Origin: an uncultured Clostridia bacterium
GTDB lineage: Bacteria > Bacillota > Clostridia > Oscillospirales > Acutalibacteraceae
Assembly: GCA_905236975.1 (NCBI GenBank)
Contig: CAJOQU010000058.1
Coordinates: 1-6,365, forward strand
DNA: 6,365 nt
Direction: 5' to 3'
Below, piece after piece: positions 1-6,200 of the stretch. Below the pieces are notes generated by a model that worked only from the letters and a program-made list of their open reading frames with translations, was not told the origin of the DNA and ran no database searches. Position 1 is the stretch's first letter. Each line of letters opens with the position of its first letter. Both the position numbers and the translations under genes were made by a program.

Positions 1-303
1 ATGCCCGACAAAGAGGGCGTTTATTACCAAAGTACCGGTTCTAAACTGAAAAAGGCCACAAGCGGAAAATTCCCCCTTAATTTTTCCTATCATTTGGTCA
101 ATTGTTTTGACGGCGAAAATGACGGCCTTGTTTCTCTTTCATCGGCAAAGTGGGGAGAACGGTTTATTTACGCATCTTCCCCCGGAAAACGCGGCGTATC
201 CCACGGAGACGTGATCGATCTCAACCGAGAGAATATTCCCGGCTTTGACGTGCGGGAATTTTACGTTCAGTTGGTGAATGACCTGAAAAACAGAGGGTTT
301 TAA
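1..303 (+). CDS. Lipase-like alpha/beta hydrolase, C-terminal fragment
   Basis: This is the last 100 residues of a gene that begins upstream of the window. The ATG at base 1 is probably an internal methionine, because the fragment lacks the nucleophile-elbow part of the fold. It resembles the C-terminus of clostridial triacylglycerol lipase/esterase-like proteins. The segment around FDGENDGLVS (residues 36-45) fits the loop carrying the acid of the catalytic triad (D41). GVSHGDVIDL (65-74) fits the catalytic histidine loop (H68). The tail from 80 to 100 (GFDVREFYVQLVNDLKNRGF) is the usual amphipathic closing helix. The catalytic serine, any signal peptide and the true length are outside the window, so substrate and location cannot be judged. 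The reading frame ends cleanly at TAA (301-303) and is followed by a weak terminator, so it probably does not belong to the downstream operon. The family call comes from recalled sequence similarity; the triad positions are inferred. Confidence 0.72.
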   Translation: MPDKEGVYYQSTGSKLKKATSGKFPLNFSYHLVNCFDGENDGLVSLSSAKWGERFIYASSPGKRGVSHGDVIDLNRENIPGFDVREFYVQLVNDLKNRGF

Positions 304-327
304 ATTCGTTTTTAATCCCCTTTTTTT
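294..327 (+). terminator. Weak intrinsic terminator of the lipase gene
   Basis: A hairpin overlaps the stop codon. AGGG (294-297) pairs with CCCT (318-321). A two-base internal loop (298-299 against 316-317) follows, then TTAAA (300-304) pairs with TTTAA (311-315) around a six-base loop. Seven T residues at 321-327 follow directly. The stem is AT-rich with only three G-C pairs, so termination may be partial. Confidence 0.45.
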
Positions 328-355
328 GTAACGCTCATGGACGCCTTTGTATATT
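326..355 (+). promoter_or_regulatory. Possible sigma-A promoter for the antiporter operon
   Basis: TTGTAA (326-331, 4/6 to the -35 consensus) and TATATT (350-355, 5/6 to the -10 consensus) are 18 bases apart, with TG directly before the -10. Transcription would start near 362, leaving a leader of about 75 bases before the antiporter ATG. The -35 is poor and overlaps the end of the lipase terminator T-tract, so this is a candidate only. The alternative TTGACT (354-359) has no matching -10 at normal spacing. Confidence 0.35.
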
Positions 356-361
356 GACTTT

Positions 362-389
362 GGACTTTACAGGCACGCTCGTAAAGTCC
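362..389 (+). repeat. Perfect 9-bp inverted repeat / leader hairpin
   Basis: GGACTTTAC (362-370) and GTAAAGTCC (381-389) are exact reverse complements around a 10-base spacer (371-380). No T-tract follows, so it is not an intrinsic terminator. It lies between the lipase and antiporter genes, about 48 bases before the antiporter start. As DNA it could be an operator. As RNA it would form a stem-loop at or near the 5' end of the operon transcript if the promoter call at 326-355 is right. Confidence 0.5.
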
Positions 390-422
390 CTTCGATTATA
401 TCTGTAATTGATCCGCACAAAA

Positions 423-428
423 AGGAAG
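423..428 (+). promoter_or_regulatory. Ribosome binding site fixing the antiporter start
   Basis: AGGAAG (423-428) lies 8 bases before the ATG at 437. This favours 437 over the in-frame TTG at 347, which would add 30 residues unlike the family's N-terminus and has no Shine-Dalgarno sequence in front of it. Confidence 0.7.
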
Positions 429-436
429 CACAAAAG

Positions 437-1621
437 ATGGATTCATACAATTTTTTATTGGCGCTGGGCATTATTTTATTGTTCACCAAAATATTCGGCT
501 TAATGTCGGAAAAGGTGCATCTGCCGCAGGTGGTCGGCGCACTGGTAGCCGGCATTTTGCTGGGGCCCAGCGGCGCGGGGATTTTGACCGAATCGGATTT
601 TTTACTGAAAACCAGCGAGATCGGGGTGATCCTGCTCATGTTCCTGGCCGGGATCGACACCGACCTTGCAGAGCTGAAACATACCGGCCCTGCCGCCTGC
701 CTGATCGCGGTGCTGGGCGTTTTTGTGCCGATCCTCGGCTGCGGCGGCGTGTATTATTTGTTTTATGCCGACTCGTTTACCTATCCGAATTTGCTGAAGG
801 CGGCTTTTATCGGGGTGGTTTTTGCGGCGACCTCGGTCAGTATCACGGTGGAAACCTTGAGCGAAATGGGCAAACTGCAAACCCGTGTGGGCGCCACCCT
901 GCTTTCGGCCGCGATTATTGACGATGTGATCGGCATTGTGGTATTAAGCATTTTATCGGCCATGAGCGACAGCTCGGTCAAACCGGCTTTGGTGACCGTC
1001 AAAATCGCGGGCTTTTTTGTATTTGTGCTGGTGGTCGGGGTGATTGTTTACCGCATTTTCAAAAAAATCACCATCCACCACGAAAAAAGCCGCCGTGTGG
1101 CGGTGTGGGCGCTGGCTTTTTGCTTCGTTATGTCCTTCTGCGCGGAAAGACTGTTCGGCGTGGCGGATATTACCGGAGCCTATTTTGCGGGCGTGATCCT
1201 TTGTAATTTAACCGAATCCCGAAAATTTGTGGCCAAAAAGATCACCGCCGCCTCCTATTTGGTGTTTTCACCGGTCTTTTTTGCCGGTATTGGGTTAAAA
1301 ACCGATCTTTCTGGGCTGAATGCCGGTATTTTGCTGTTCGCACTGGTTTTGGCGGTCGCCGCCGTATTGACCAAGGTGATCGGCTGCGGACTGGCGGCAA
1401 GGCTTTGCAAAATGCCCCGGCGCGAGGCACTGACGGTCGGTGTGGGCATGGTGGCACGCGGCGAAGTGGCTTTAATGGTGGCGCAAAAGGGGATCGACAG
1501 CGGCAACATCGACCGTGCGGTTTTCCCTGCCATTGTGCTTTGCGTTATCACCGCGGCGCTTTTGACCCCGATACTGTTAAAGCTGTGTTTGCCGAAAACG
1601 CCCTCTGAAAAATCCTCCTGA
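437..1621 (+). CDS. CPA2 (NapA/KefB-type) cation/proton antiporter
   Basis: A 394-residue integral membrane protein of the monovalent cation:proton antiporter-2 family, expected to exchange Na+ or K+ for H+ across the cytoplasmic membrane. Hydrophobic segments run through almost the whole protein, consistent with 12-13 helices. Visible family marks include LPQVVGALVAGILLGP (29-44, helix 2), GVILLMFLAGIDTDL (63-77), an unwound-helix motif ATSVSITVETL (131-141) and the ion-binding double aspartate D162-D163 in AIIDDVIG. Near the C-terminus are LTKVIG with K313, and GMVARGEVAL (337-346) with the conserved R341 and E343. In NapA-like members, paired aspartates plus a lysine in this region go with electrogenic exchange, so that mode is likely but inferred. 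The protein ends soon after the last helix with no RCK/TrkA-N domain, so it is not a full Kef-type ligand-gated exchanger. It leads a tight three-gene cluster; the next gene begins 14 bases after its TGA. The transported ion cannot be told from sequence. Confidence 0.88.
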   Translation: MDSYNFLLALGIILLFTKIFGLMSEKVHLPQVVGALVAGILLGPSGAGILTESDFLLKTSEIGVILLMFLAGIDTDLAELKHTGPAACLIAVLGVFVPILGCGGVYYLFYADSFTYPNLLKAAFIGVVFAATSVSITVETLSEMGKLQTRVGATLLSAAIIDDVIGIVVLSILSAMSDSSVKPALVTVKIAGFFVFVLVVGVIVYRIFKKITIHHEKSRRVAVWALAFCFVMSFCAERLFGVADITGAYFAGVILCNLTESRKFVAKKITAASYLVFSPVFFAGIGLKTDLSGLNAGILLFALVLAVAAVLTKVIGCGLAARLCKMPRREALTVGVGMVARGEVALMVAQKGIDSGNIDRAVFPAIVLCVITAALLTPILLKLCLPKTPSEKSS

Positions 1622-1627
1622 AAGGAG
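1621..1627 (+). promoter_or_regulatory. Ribosome binding site overlapping the antiporter stop
   Basis: AAAGGAG (1621-1627) shares its first A with the antiporter TGA (1619-1621) and lies 8 bases before the acyltransferase ATG at 1636. This spacing suggests co-transcription and possible translational coupling. Confidence 0.7.
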
Positions 1628-1635
1628 TTTATCCC

Positions 1636-3036
1636 ATGATCTTCAGCAGCGCGATTTTTTTGTTTGGTTTTTTGCCTTTGCTTTTTCTGATCTATTTTAT
1701 CAGCCCCAAAGGCTTGAAAAATGCTGTTCTGCTGGTGTTCAGTCTGGTTTTTTATTATTTCGGCGGAACGCGCTATATTCTGCTGGTGATCGGCATGGTG
1801 TTGGCCGATTACCTGTTTGCGCTGCTGATCGACCGCGGCCGCTTTCGAAAGGTGTGGTTGACCGCGGCGGTGGTCAGCAATATCGGCGTTTTGTTTTATT
1901 ACAAGTATTTCGGCTTTTTTGCGGAAAACTTCAACCGCCTTTTTCATGCGGATATCACGCTGAGGGACGTGGTGCTGCCGGTCGGCATCTCGTTTTTCAC
2001 CTTTCAGGCGTTAAGTTATGTGATCGACGTCTACCGCCGTGAGGTCGCAGTGCAAAAAAACCCGTTTTATCTGCTTTTGTATGTCAGCTTTTTCCCGCAG
2101 CTGGTGGCAGGGCCCATCGTGCGGTACCAAACCGTTGAACATGAGATCGCGGTGCGAACGAGTTCGCTTGACGACGTCGCCTACGGGGCGGAGCGGTTCG
2201 TGTTGGGGCTTGGCAAAAAAATGCTGATTGCCAACCAAATGGGGCTGTTGGCCGACATTGTGTATGGGCTGGACGAGCCGAGCACACCGGTGGCCGTTTT
2301 GGGCGCGTTGGCGTACATGTTTCAGATTTATTATGATTTTTCAGGTTATTCCGACATGGCCATTGGTCTCGGCCGGGTTTTCGGGTTCCATTTTTCTGAA
2401 AATTTTGACTATCCCTATACGGCGGCCGGCGTCACCGAATTTTGGCGGCGTTGGCACATTTCGCTTTCCGGTTGGTTTCGCGATTATGTCTATATTCCGC
2501 TTGGCGGCAACCGAAAAGGTGTGGCAAGGCAGATCTTCAATCTGTTGGTTGTGTGGGTCTTGACCGGCTTTTGGCACGGCGCCTCTTGGAATTTTGTGCT
2601 GTGGGGGCTTTATTATTTTGTGTTTTTAGCGCTGGAAAAGTTTTTGCTTCAAAACCGGCTTGCCCGCCTGCCCCGTGCGGTACGGTGCGTGTTGACCCTG
2701 CTTGTGGTGCTGGTGGGGTGGGTTCTTTTCCGCGCCGATGATCTGCCCGCCGCGGCCGCAATGCTGAAAGCACTGTTTGGACTGCGGTTTTCGACCCTTG
2801 GCTGGCGCGAGGCGGCGTTGTATCTGCAAACCTATTTTCCCTATTTTATTATGGCGGCTGTTTTTTCGGCGCCGGTTTATCCAAAAGCGATCAAACGCAT
2901 CGGCCGAATCAAGAATCAACGGCTGCGCCTTCTGTCAGAGGCCGCGCACTACGGCTTTTTGCTGGCGGTATTTGCGGTTTCGGTTGTCTTTTTGGCGCAT
3001 TCCTCTTACGATCCGTTCATCTATTTCCGGTTTTAG
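1636..3036 (+). CDS. AlgI-like MBOAT family O-acyltransferase
   Basis: A 466-residue polytopic membrane protein of the membrane-bound O-acyltransferase family, close to the usual 460-480 residue length of AlgI-type members. These proteins pass acyl (normally acetyl) groups from a cytoplasmic donor through the membrane for transfer to an extracellular polysaccharide. Hydrophobic helices start at residue 5 (N-terminus MIFSSAIFLFGFLPLLFLIY, typical of the family) and recur to about 456. Conserved blocks are LPVGISFFTFQALSYVIDVYR (114-134), FFPQLVAGPIVRY (152-164), IYYDFSGYSDMAIG (231-244) and FWRRWHISLSGWFRDYVYIPLGGNR (269-293). Next comes LTGFWHGASWNFVLWGLYY (309-327), which carries the invariant histidine H314; the second conserved histidine is H274. 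It ends DPFIYFRF, as many clostridial homologues do. It sits between the antiporter and a DHHW-family gene, the standard partner. The polymer modified is unknown, and no glycan synthesis genes are in view. DltB, the teichoic-acid D-alanylation relative, is less likely because no dltA/C/D neighbours are seen and the partner is DHHW-type. Confidence 0.93.
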   Translation: MIFSSAIFLFGFLPLLFLIYFISPKGLKNAVLLVFSLVFYYFGGTRYILLVIGMVLADYLFALLIDRGRFRKVWLTAAVVSNIGVLFYYKYFGFFAENFNRLFHADITLRDVVLPVGISFFTFQALSYVIDVYRREVAVQKNPFYLLLYVSFFPQLVAGPIVRYQTVEHEIAVRTSSLDDVAYGAERFVLGLGKKMLIANQMGLLADIVYGLDEPSTPVAVLGALAYMFQIYYDFSGYSDMAIGLGRVFGFHFSENFDYPYTAAGVTEFWRRWHISLSGWFRDYVYIPLGGNRKGVARQIFNLLVVWVLTGFWHGASWNFVLWGLYYFVFLALEKFLLQNRLARLPRAVRCVLTLLVVLVGWVLFRADDLPAAAAMLKALFGLRFSTLGWREAALYLQTYFPYFIMAAVFSAPVYPKAIKRIGRIKNQRLRLLSEAAHYGFLLAVFAVSVVFLAHSSYDPFIYFRF

Positions 3037-3040
3037 GAGG
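3035..3040 (+). promoter_or_regulatory. Ribosome binding site overlapping the MBOAT stop
   Basis: AGGAGG (3035-3040) is built into the MBOAT stop codon TAG (3034-3036) and lies 5 bases before the ATG at 3046. It is a full-consensus site, consistent with coordinated synthesis of the two partner proteins. Confidence 0.75.
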
Positions 3041-3045
3041 CCAAC

Positions 3046-4182
3046 ATGAAAAAAATCAAACGCCTTTTTTGCGGACTGCTGTTTGCGGTCATGATCGTGT
3101 TTTTTGTCGGCACCGTCACCGGCCGGAAAACTTACAGCGATTTAGAAAAACGTGAGCTGAAAACCTTTGCGGCGCCGCGCCTTTCCGATCTTACAAACGA
3201 TGCGTATTTCAGTGGGCTTACCACGGCTTTTTCCGATCAACTGGCTTTTCGCGACCGCTTGATTCAGGGGTATTACCTCTTTTGGTTCCAGCACTATTAC
3301 GGCGATGTGGCCGAGGGCGGCAACGGGCAGCTTTACGCCGCATACCAAACCGTGGGCAAAAACTATTACCGGGAGCTGGCCGAGGCTACGGCGCTTGTCA
3401 ACGAGACAGCCGACGAGGTAAATCGGGCGGGAGCGGAATTTTTGTTTTTATCCATCCCTCGAAAAGACGCGGTCATGACCGCCGACCTGCCGGACACCTA
3501 CATCAGCAGCGTCGAAATTTATCAAAAAAGCGTGCAAACGGTCAAGGCCAACCTTTCCGACAACGTGCGTTTAATCGATGCGTATGATCTGTTTGCCGCC
3601 GCGCCGGAAATAACGCCGTATTTTTCGACCGATCACCACATCACACCCCGTGGCGGGTATCTGCTTTATTCTGAAATTCTTCGACTTACACAAGGCGCGG
3701 AAGCACCGGCGTTTGATACGCTGTATGGGGCGGAAAAGGTCATTGTCAACGGGTCGTTCAATCGCCAAATCGGGCAAAAGGTCAAGTCTCTGCCCGAGGA
3801 ACTGACGGTCACCCCGAAGTTCGAAACAACCTATACCCGAACCGACAACGGCAAAATCAGCCATCTTCCCCTTTTCGGCGTCGGCAACGATTACGAGGCG
3901 GCTTTTATGGGCGGCGATAAGGCATTGACCGTGGTCGAGACCGATCGGCAGGAACAGCCGAGTATTCTGTTTGTGGGTGCGTCCTTCACCAATGTGCTGG
4001 AGGCCTTCGCGGTGCGGGACTATAACCGCATGGTTTCGGTGGATTACCGCCACAACACCACCGGCGCCTCGATCGCCGACTATGTGCGGGAATATGACGT
4101 TGATTATGTGGTGTTTGTACCCTCACAGTCAACCAACGCCTTTTCGGTCAGCATGATCCGCCGGCATTTGGGGAAAGAATAA
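3046..4182 (+). CDS. DHHW/AlgJ-AlgX-like extracytoplasmic acetylation protein
   Basis: A 378-residue protein, within the usual length of the DHHW family (Pfam 'DHHW protein'). These SGNH-hydrolase-like proteins accompany MBOAT acyltransferases and are thought to finish transfer of the acetyl group to an exported glycan. A basic start (MKKIKR) and hydrophobic stretch at 7-23 form a signal-anchor or uncleaved signal, with no lipobox cysteine, so the bulk should lie outside the membrane. Family marks include the early segment SDLEKRELKTFAAP (31-44), AFSDQLAFRDRLI (61-73), FLFLSIPRKDAV (132-143), STDHHITPRGGYLLY (194-208) with D196-H197-H198, and ILFVGASFTNVLEAF (307-321) with S313. D196/H198 and S313 are the likely SGNH-type catalytic residues by analogy with AlgJ/AlgX, which is an inference. 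The signature tryptophan after DHH is isoleucine here (I199). It begins 9 bases after the MBOAT stop and is the last gene of the cluster. No clear terminator hairpin was seen after it. Confidence 0.85.
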   Translation: MKKIKRLFCGLLFAVMIVFFVGTVTGRKTYSDLEKRELKTFAAPRLSDLTNDAYFSGLTTAFSDQLAFRDRLIQGYYLFWFQHYYGDVAEGGNGQLYAAYQTVGKNYYRELAEATALVNETADEVNRAGAEFLFLSIPRKDAVMTADLPDTYISSVEIYQKSVQTVKANLSDNVRLIDAYDLFAAAPEITPYFSTDHHITPRGGYLLYSEILRLTQGAEAPAFDTLYGAEKVIVNGSFNRQIGQKVKSLPEELTVTPKFETTYTRTDNGKISHLPLFGVGNDYEAAFMGGDKALTVVETDRQEQPSILFVGASFTNVLEAFAVRDYNRMVSVDYRHNTTGASIADYVREYDVDYVVFVPSQSTNAFSVSMIRRHLGKE

Positions 4183-4221
4183 CGCCGCCTATCGCCCGCC
4201 GCCCAGATTTGATTTTAAAGG

Positions 4222-4250
4222 TTTACTTTGCCGCTTTCATGTGTTAAAAT
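4222..4250 (+). promoter_or_regulatory. Extended -10 promoter of the YerC-like gene
   Basis: TTTACT (4222-4227) and TAAAAT (4245-4250) are separated by exactly 17 bases, and TGT at 4242-4244 gives an extended -10 element. Transcription should start near 4257, leaving a leader of about 20 bases carrying AAAGGAGGG (4262-4270) before the ATG at 4277. A 7-bp inverted repeat, ATTTTAA (4212-4218) and TTAAAAT (4244-4250), brackets the promoter. It is AT-rich and may be chance, or an operator. The promoter also shows that the preceding operon ends at 4182. Confidence 0.75.
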
Positions 4251-4276
4251 AAAACTACAATAAAGGAGGGTTCGTC

Positions 4277-4558
4277 ATGGCAAAAAATATTTCAAACGAT
4301 CGCTTTTTCGAGGCGGTTCTTTCCCTGCGCGATATGGAGGAGTGCCGCAAATTCTTTCAAGACGCCTGCACCCCCAAGGAAATTCAGGCTATTGCCCAAC
4401 GATTTGCCGTGGCGGAAATGCTCTATAACAAATGCGTTTACAGCGACATTGTAGAGGAAACCGGCGCCTCCACCGCCACCATCAGTCGGGTTGCCCGCTC
4501 CTGGGGCGAGGGTTATGCCACGGTGTTGGCGCGACTGGCGGAAAAGAAAAAGGACTAA
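4277..4558 (+). CDS. yerC: YerC/YecD family TrpR-related transcriptional regulator
   Basis: A 93-residue, cysteine-containing, all-helical protein of the YerC/YecD family, which shares the TrpR DNA-binding fold. The block CTPKEIQAIAQRFAVAEMLYN (31-51) is the conserved first half, typical of the TrpR superfamily. YSDIVEETGASTATISRVARS (55-75) is a textbook helix-turn-helix, with STATISR as the recognition helix start. Length and ending (a short lysine-rich tail) match Firmicute homologues of about 90-105 residues. It probably acts as a dimeric cytoplasmic repressor. I recall a proposed link of the B. subtilis protein to amino-acid (histidine) biosynthesis control, but this was not checked and the effector here is unknown. 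It has its own strong promoter and a consensus ribosome binding site 6 bases from the ATG. The YifB/ComM-like gene follows after 69 bases and may be read from the same promoter. The gene symbol is by family resemblance. Confidence 0.87.
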   Translation: MAKNISNDRFFEAVLSLRDMEECRKFFQDACTPKEIQAIAQRFAVAEMLYNKCVYSDIVEETGASTATISRVARSWGEGYATVLARLAEKKKD

Positions 4559-4571
4559 TACCCGTCGGCGC

Positions 4572-4601
4572 AGGGGGAAAGCGCAAGTTTTGTTCCCTTT
4601 T
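4572..4601 (+). other. Weak hairpin between the YerC-like and YifB-like genes
   Basis: GGGAA (4575-4579) can pair with TTCCC (4593-4597), extended outward by two G-T pairs and one A-T pair, with a T-run at 4598-4601. The stem is short and the loop is 13 bases, so this could be a leaky terminator or nothing. The YifB gene downstream has its own AGGAG (4618-4622) but no convincing promoter, which argues for read-through. Confidence 0.2.
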
Positions 4602-4627
4602 CGGCGCCCCGGCAAAAAGGAGAAAGC

Positions 4628-6154
4628 ATGTTTTCACGGCTTCAAAGCGTTGGCTTATTTGGGATCGATTCCTATATGATCGAAGTAGAGGCGGATGTTT
4701 CCACGGGACTGCCCGCGTTTGATATTGTGGGTCTGCCCGACACCGCCGTAAAAGAATCCCGCGACCGCGTGCGCGCGGCGTTAAAAAACTGCGGATTCCG
4801 GTTTCCCACCGGTAAAATCACGGTCAATTTAGCTCCGGCTGATCTGAAAAAAGAAGGCTCCATCTATGATCTGCCGGTTCTGCTTGCCATTTTAAAGGCT
4901 TCGGGTCAATTAACGGCCGACCTGAGCGACTGCGTTTTTATCGGTGAGGTCGCACTGGACGGCAAGGTGCGTGCCGTCGGCGGCGTGCTGGCTATTGCCA
5001 TTACCGCCTTAAAAAACGGGGTCAAAAATATTTTTGTTCCCGCGCAGAACGCCCCGGAGGCCGCGGTGATCGAGGGCGTCACGGTGTATGGCGTTGCCGA
5101 TGTGCGACAGGTCATCGGCCATATAAAAGGGGAAGCACCGCTGACTCCGGTGCAAAAAACCGAACCGGCGGCTTTTCCGCAGGAAGAAACGCTTGATTTT
5201 TGCGACGTCAAGGGGCAGTACGCTGCCAAAACCGCGCTGGAAATCGCCGCGGCGGGCGGCCATAATATCCTGTTGATCGGCCCGCCGGGAGCAGGCAAAA
5301 GCATGCTGGCCAAGCGCCTGCCCGGTATTTTGCCGGAAATGACCTTTGAAGAATCCATCGAGACCACCAAAATCCATTCCATTGCCGGGGTGTTAGACCG
5401 GCAACATCCTTTTGTGACCGCACGGCCGTTCCGGTCGCCGCACCACACCGTTTCGGTGGCGGGCATTGCAGGCGGCGGCGCGGTGCCCCGCCCGGGCGAG
5501 ATTTCGTTGGCGCATAACGGCGTCCTGTTTTTAGATGAACTGCCCGAATTTCGGCGGGATGTAATGGAGGCGCTGCGTCAACCGTTGGAGGATGGGCGGG
5601 TCACTATTTCCCGCGTGGCCGGATCGTTGACCTACCCCAGTCAGATCATGCTGGTGGCCGCTATGAACCCCTGTCCCTGCGGTTTTTACGGTCACCCCAC
5701 CAAAGAATGCACCTGCACCACAACCGCGGTGAAAAAATATTTGAATCGCGTTTCGGGGCCTATGTTGGATCGCATTGATCTGCATGTTGAGGTGCCGCCC
5801 GTGAATTACGAAGAGCTGCATTCCGACAAACCGGCCGAGCACTCGGCGGATATCCGAAAGCGCGTCAACAAAGCGCGTCAAATCCAGATCGAGCGGTACC
5901 GCGGAACCGGCGTATCCTGCAACGCACGGCTGACACCGGCGCTCTTAAAACAGTTCTGCGTGTTGGAGGACAGCGCATCGGAATATCTGAAAAAAGCCTT
6001 TGATCGACTTGGCATGTCCGCCCGCGCATACGACCGTATTTTGAAGGTTGCACGCACCGTTGCTGACCTTGACGGCAGTGAAATTATAAAAAAAGAGCAT
6101 ATTTTTTCATCAATTTCGTTCAGAACACTTGACAGGAAGTACTGGATGGAGTAA
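4628..6154 (+). CDS. YifB/ComM family Mg-chelatase-like AAA+ ATPase
   Basis: A complete 508-residue protein at the family's normal length (about 500-515). The start (MFSRLQSVGLFGIDSYMIEVE) is the conserved one and has AGGAG 5 bases upstream. The N-terminal domain (about 1-165) has the Lon-protease-like ChlI fold with STGLPAFDIVGLPDTAVKESRDRVRAA (25-51) and INLAPADLKKEG-like text at 65-77. The AAA+ core (about 185-395) has Walker A GPPGAGKS (218-225), the RPFRSPHHTVS block (266-276), Walker B VLFLDE (299-304), a cysteine pair region NPCPCG...CTC (C349, C351, C361, C363) and the arginine-bearing MLDRIDLHVEVP (379-390). The Mg_chelatase_C helical domain fills about 400-500. The relative ComM in Vibrio is a hexameric helicase that drives branch migration during natural transformation; the role in Firmicutes is less clear. 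It does not make chlorophyll. No dprA, a frequent neighbour, is in the window. The 211 bases to the window end hold palindromes and a tRNA. Confidence 0.94.
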   Translation: MFSRLQSVGLFGIDSYMIEVEADVSTGLPAFDIVGLPDTAVKESRDRVRAALKNCGFRFPTGKITVNLAPADLKKEGSIYDLPVLLAILKASGQLTADLSDCVFIGEVALDGKVRAVGGVLAIAITALKNGVKNIFVPAQNAPEAAVIEGVTVYGVADVRQVIGHIKGEAPLTPVQKTEPAAFPQEETLDFCDVKGQYAAKTALEIAAAGGHNILLIGPPGAGKSMLAKRLPGILPEMTFEESIETTKIHSIAGVLDRQHPFVTARPFRSPHHTVSVAGIAGGGAVPRPGEISLAHNGVLFLDELPEFRRDVMEALRQPLEDGRVTISRVAGSLTYPSQIMLVAAMNPCPCGFYGHPTKECTCTTTAVKKYLNRVSGPMLDRIDLHVEVPPVNYEELHSDKPAEHSADIRKRVNKARQIQIERYRGTGVSCNARLTPALLKQFCVLEDSASEYLKKAFDRLGMSARAYDRILKVARTVADLDGSEIIKKEHIFSSISFRTLDRKYWME

Positions 6155-6158
6155 AATA

Positions 6159-6199
6159 GGAATGTCGCGTGGGCGGGGACACCCCCGCCGCGCAATTCC
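6159..6199. repeat. Long imperfect GC-rich palindrome after the YifB-like gene
   Basis: A three-part stem. GGAAT (6159-6163) pairs with ATTCC (6195-6199), GCG (6167-6169) with CGC (6191-6193), and GGCGGGG (6172-6178) with CCCCGCC (6183-6189) around a four-base loop. Small internal loops separate the parts. No T-tract follows, so a classical terminator is unlikely, although it could still stall or protect the 3' end of the upstream mRNA. It starts five bases after the stop codon. GC-rich palindromes of this look are often dispersed intergenic repeats in Clostridia genomes; copy number cannot be judged here. Confidence 0.6.
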
Positions 6200-6200
6200 A

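Noticed and set aside
354..399. Promoter using TTGACT (354-359) or TTTACA (366-371) with GATTAT (394-399)
   Set aside because: Spacings are far from 17 (34 and 22 bases), and no -10 like sequence exists at proper distance.
347..436. In-frame TTG that would extend the antiporter by 30 residues
   Set aside because: No ribosome binding site precedes it, the added residues do not look like the family's N-terminus, part is encoded by the inverted repeat, and the ATG at 437 has AGGAAG at good spacing.
1255..1947. 230-residue open frame on the - strand
   Set aside because: It spans the antiporter end and MBOAT start in antisense, is rich in K, Q and A with no recognisable domain, and lies opposite two clearly real genes.
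3571..4053. 160-residue open frame on the - strand inside the DHHW gene
   Set aside because: It lies antisense to a well-supported coding gene and has no signature of its own.
4183..4221. Terminator expected after the DHHW gene
   Set aside because: The stretch is C-rich (CGCC repeats) but I could not form a stable hairpin followed by T residues, so none is annotated.
4906..5466. 186-residue open frame on the - strand inside the YifB-like gene
   Set aside because: It is a shadow of the strongly conserved ATPase coding frame; its composition and lack of domains do not support a gene.
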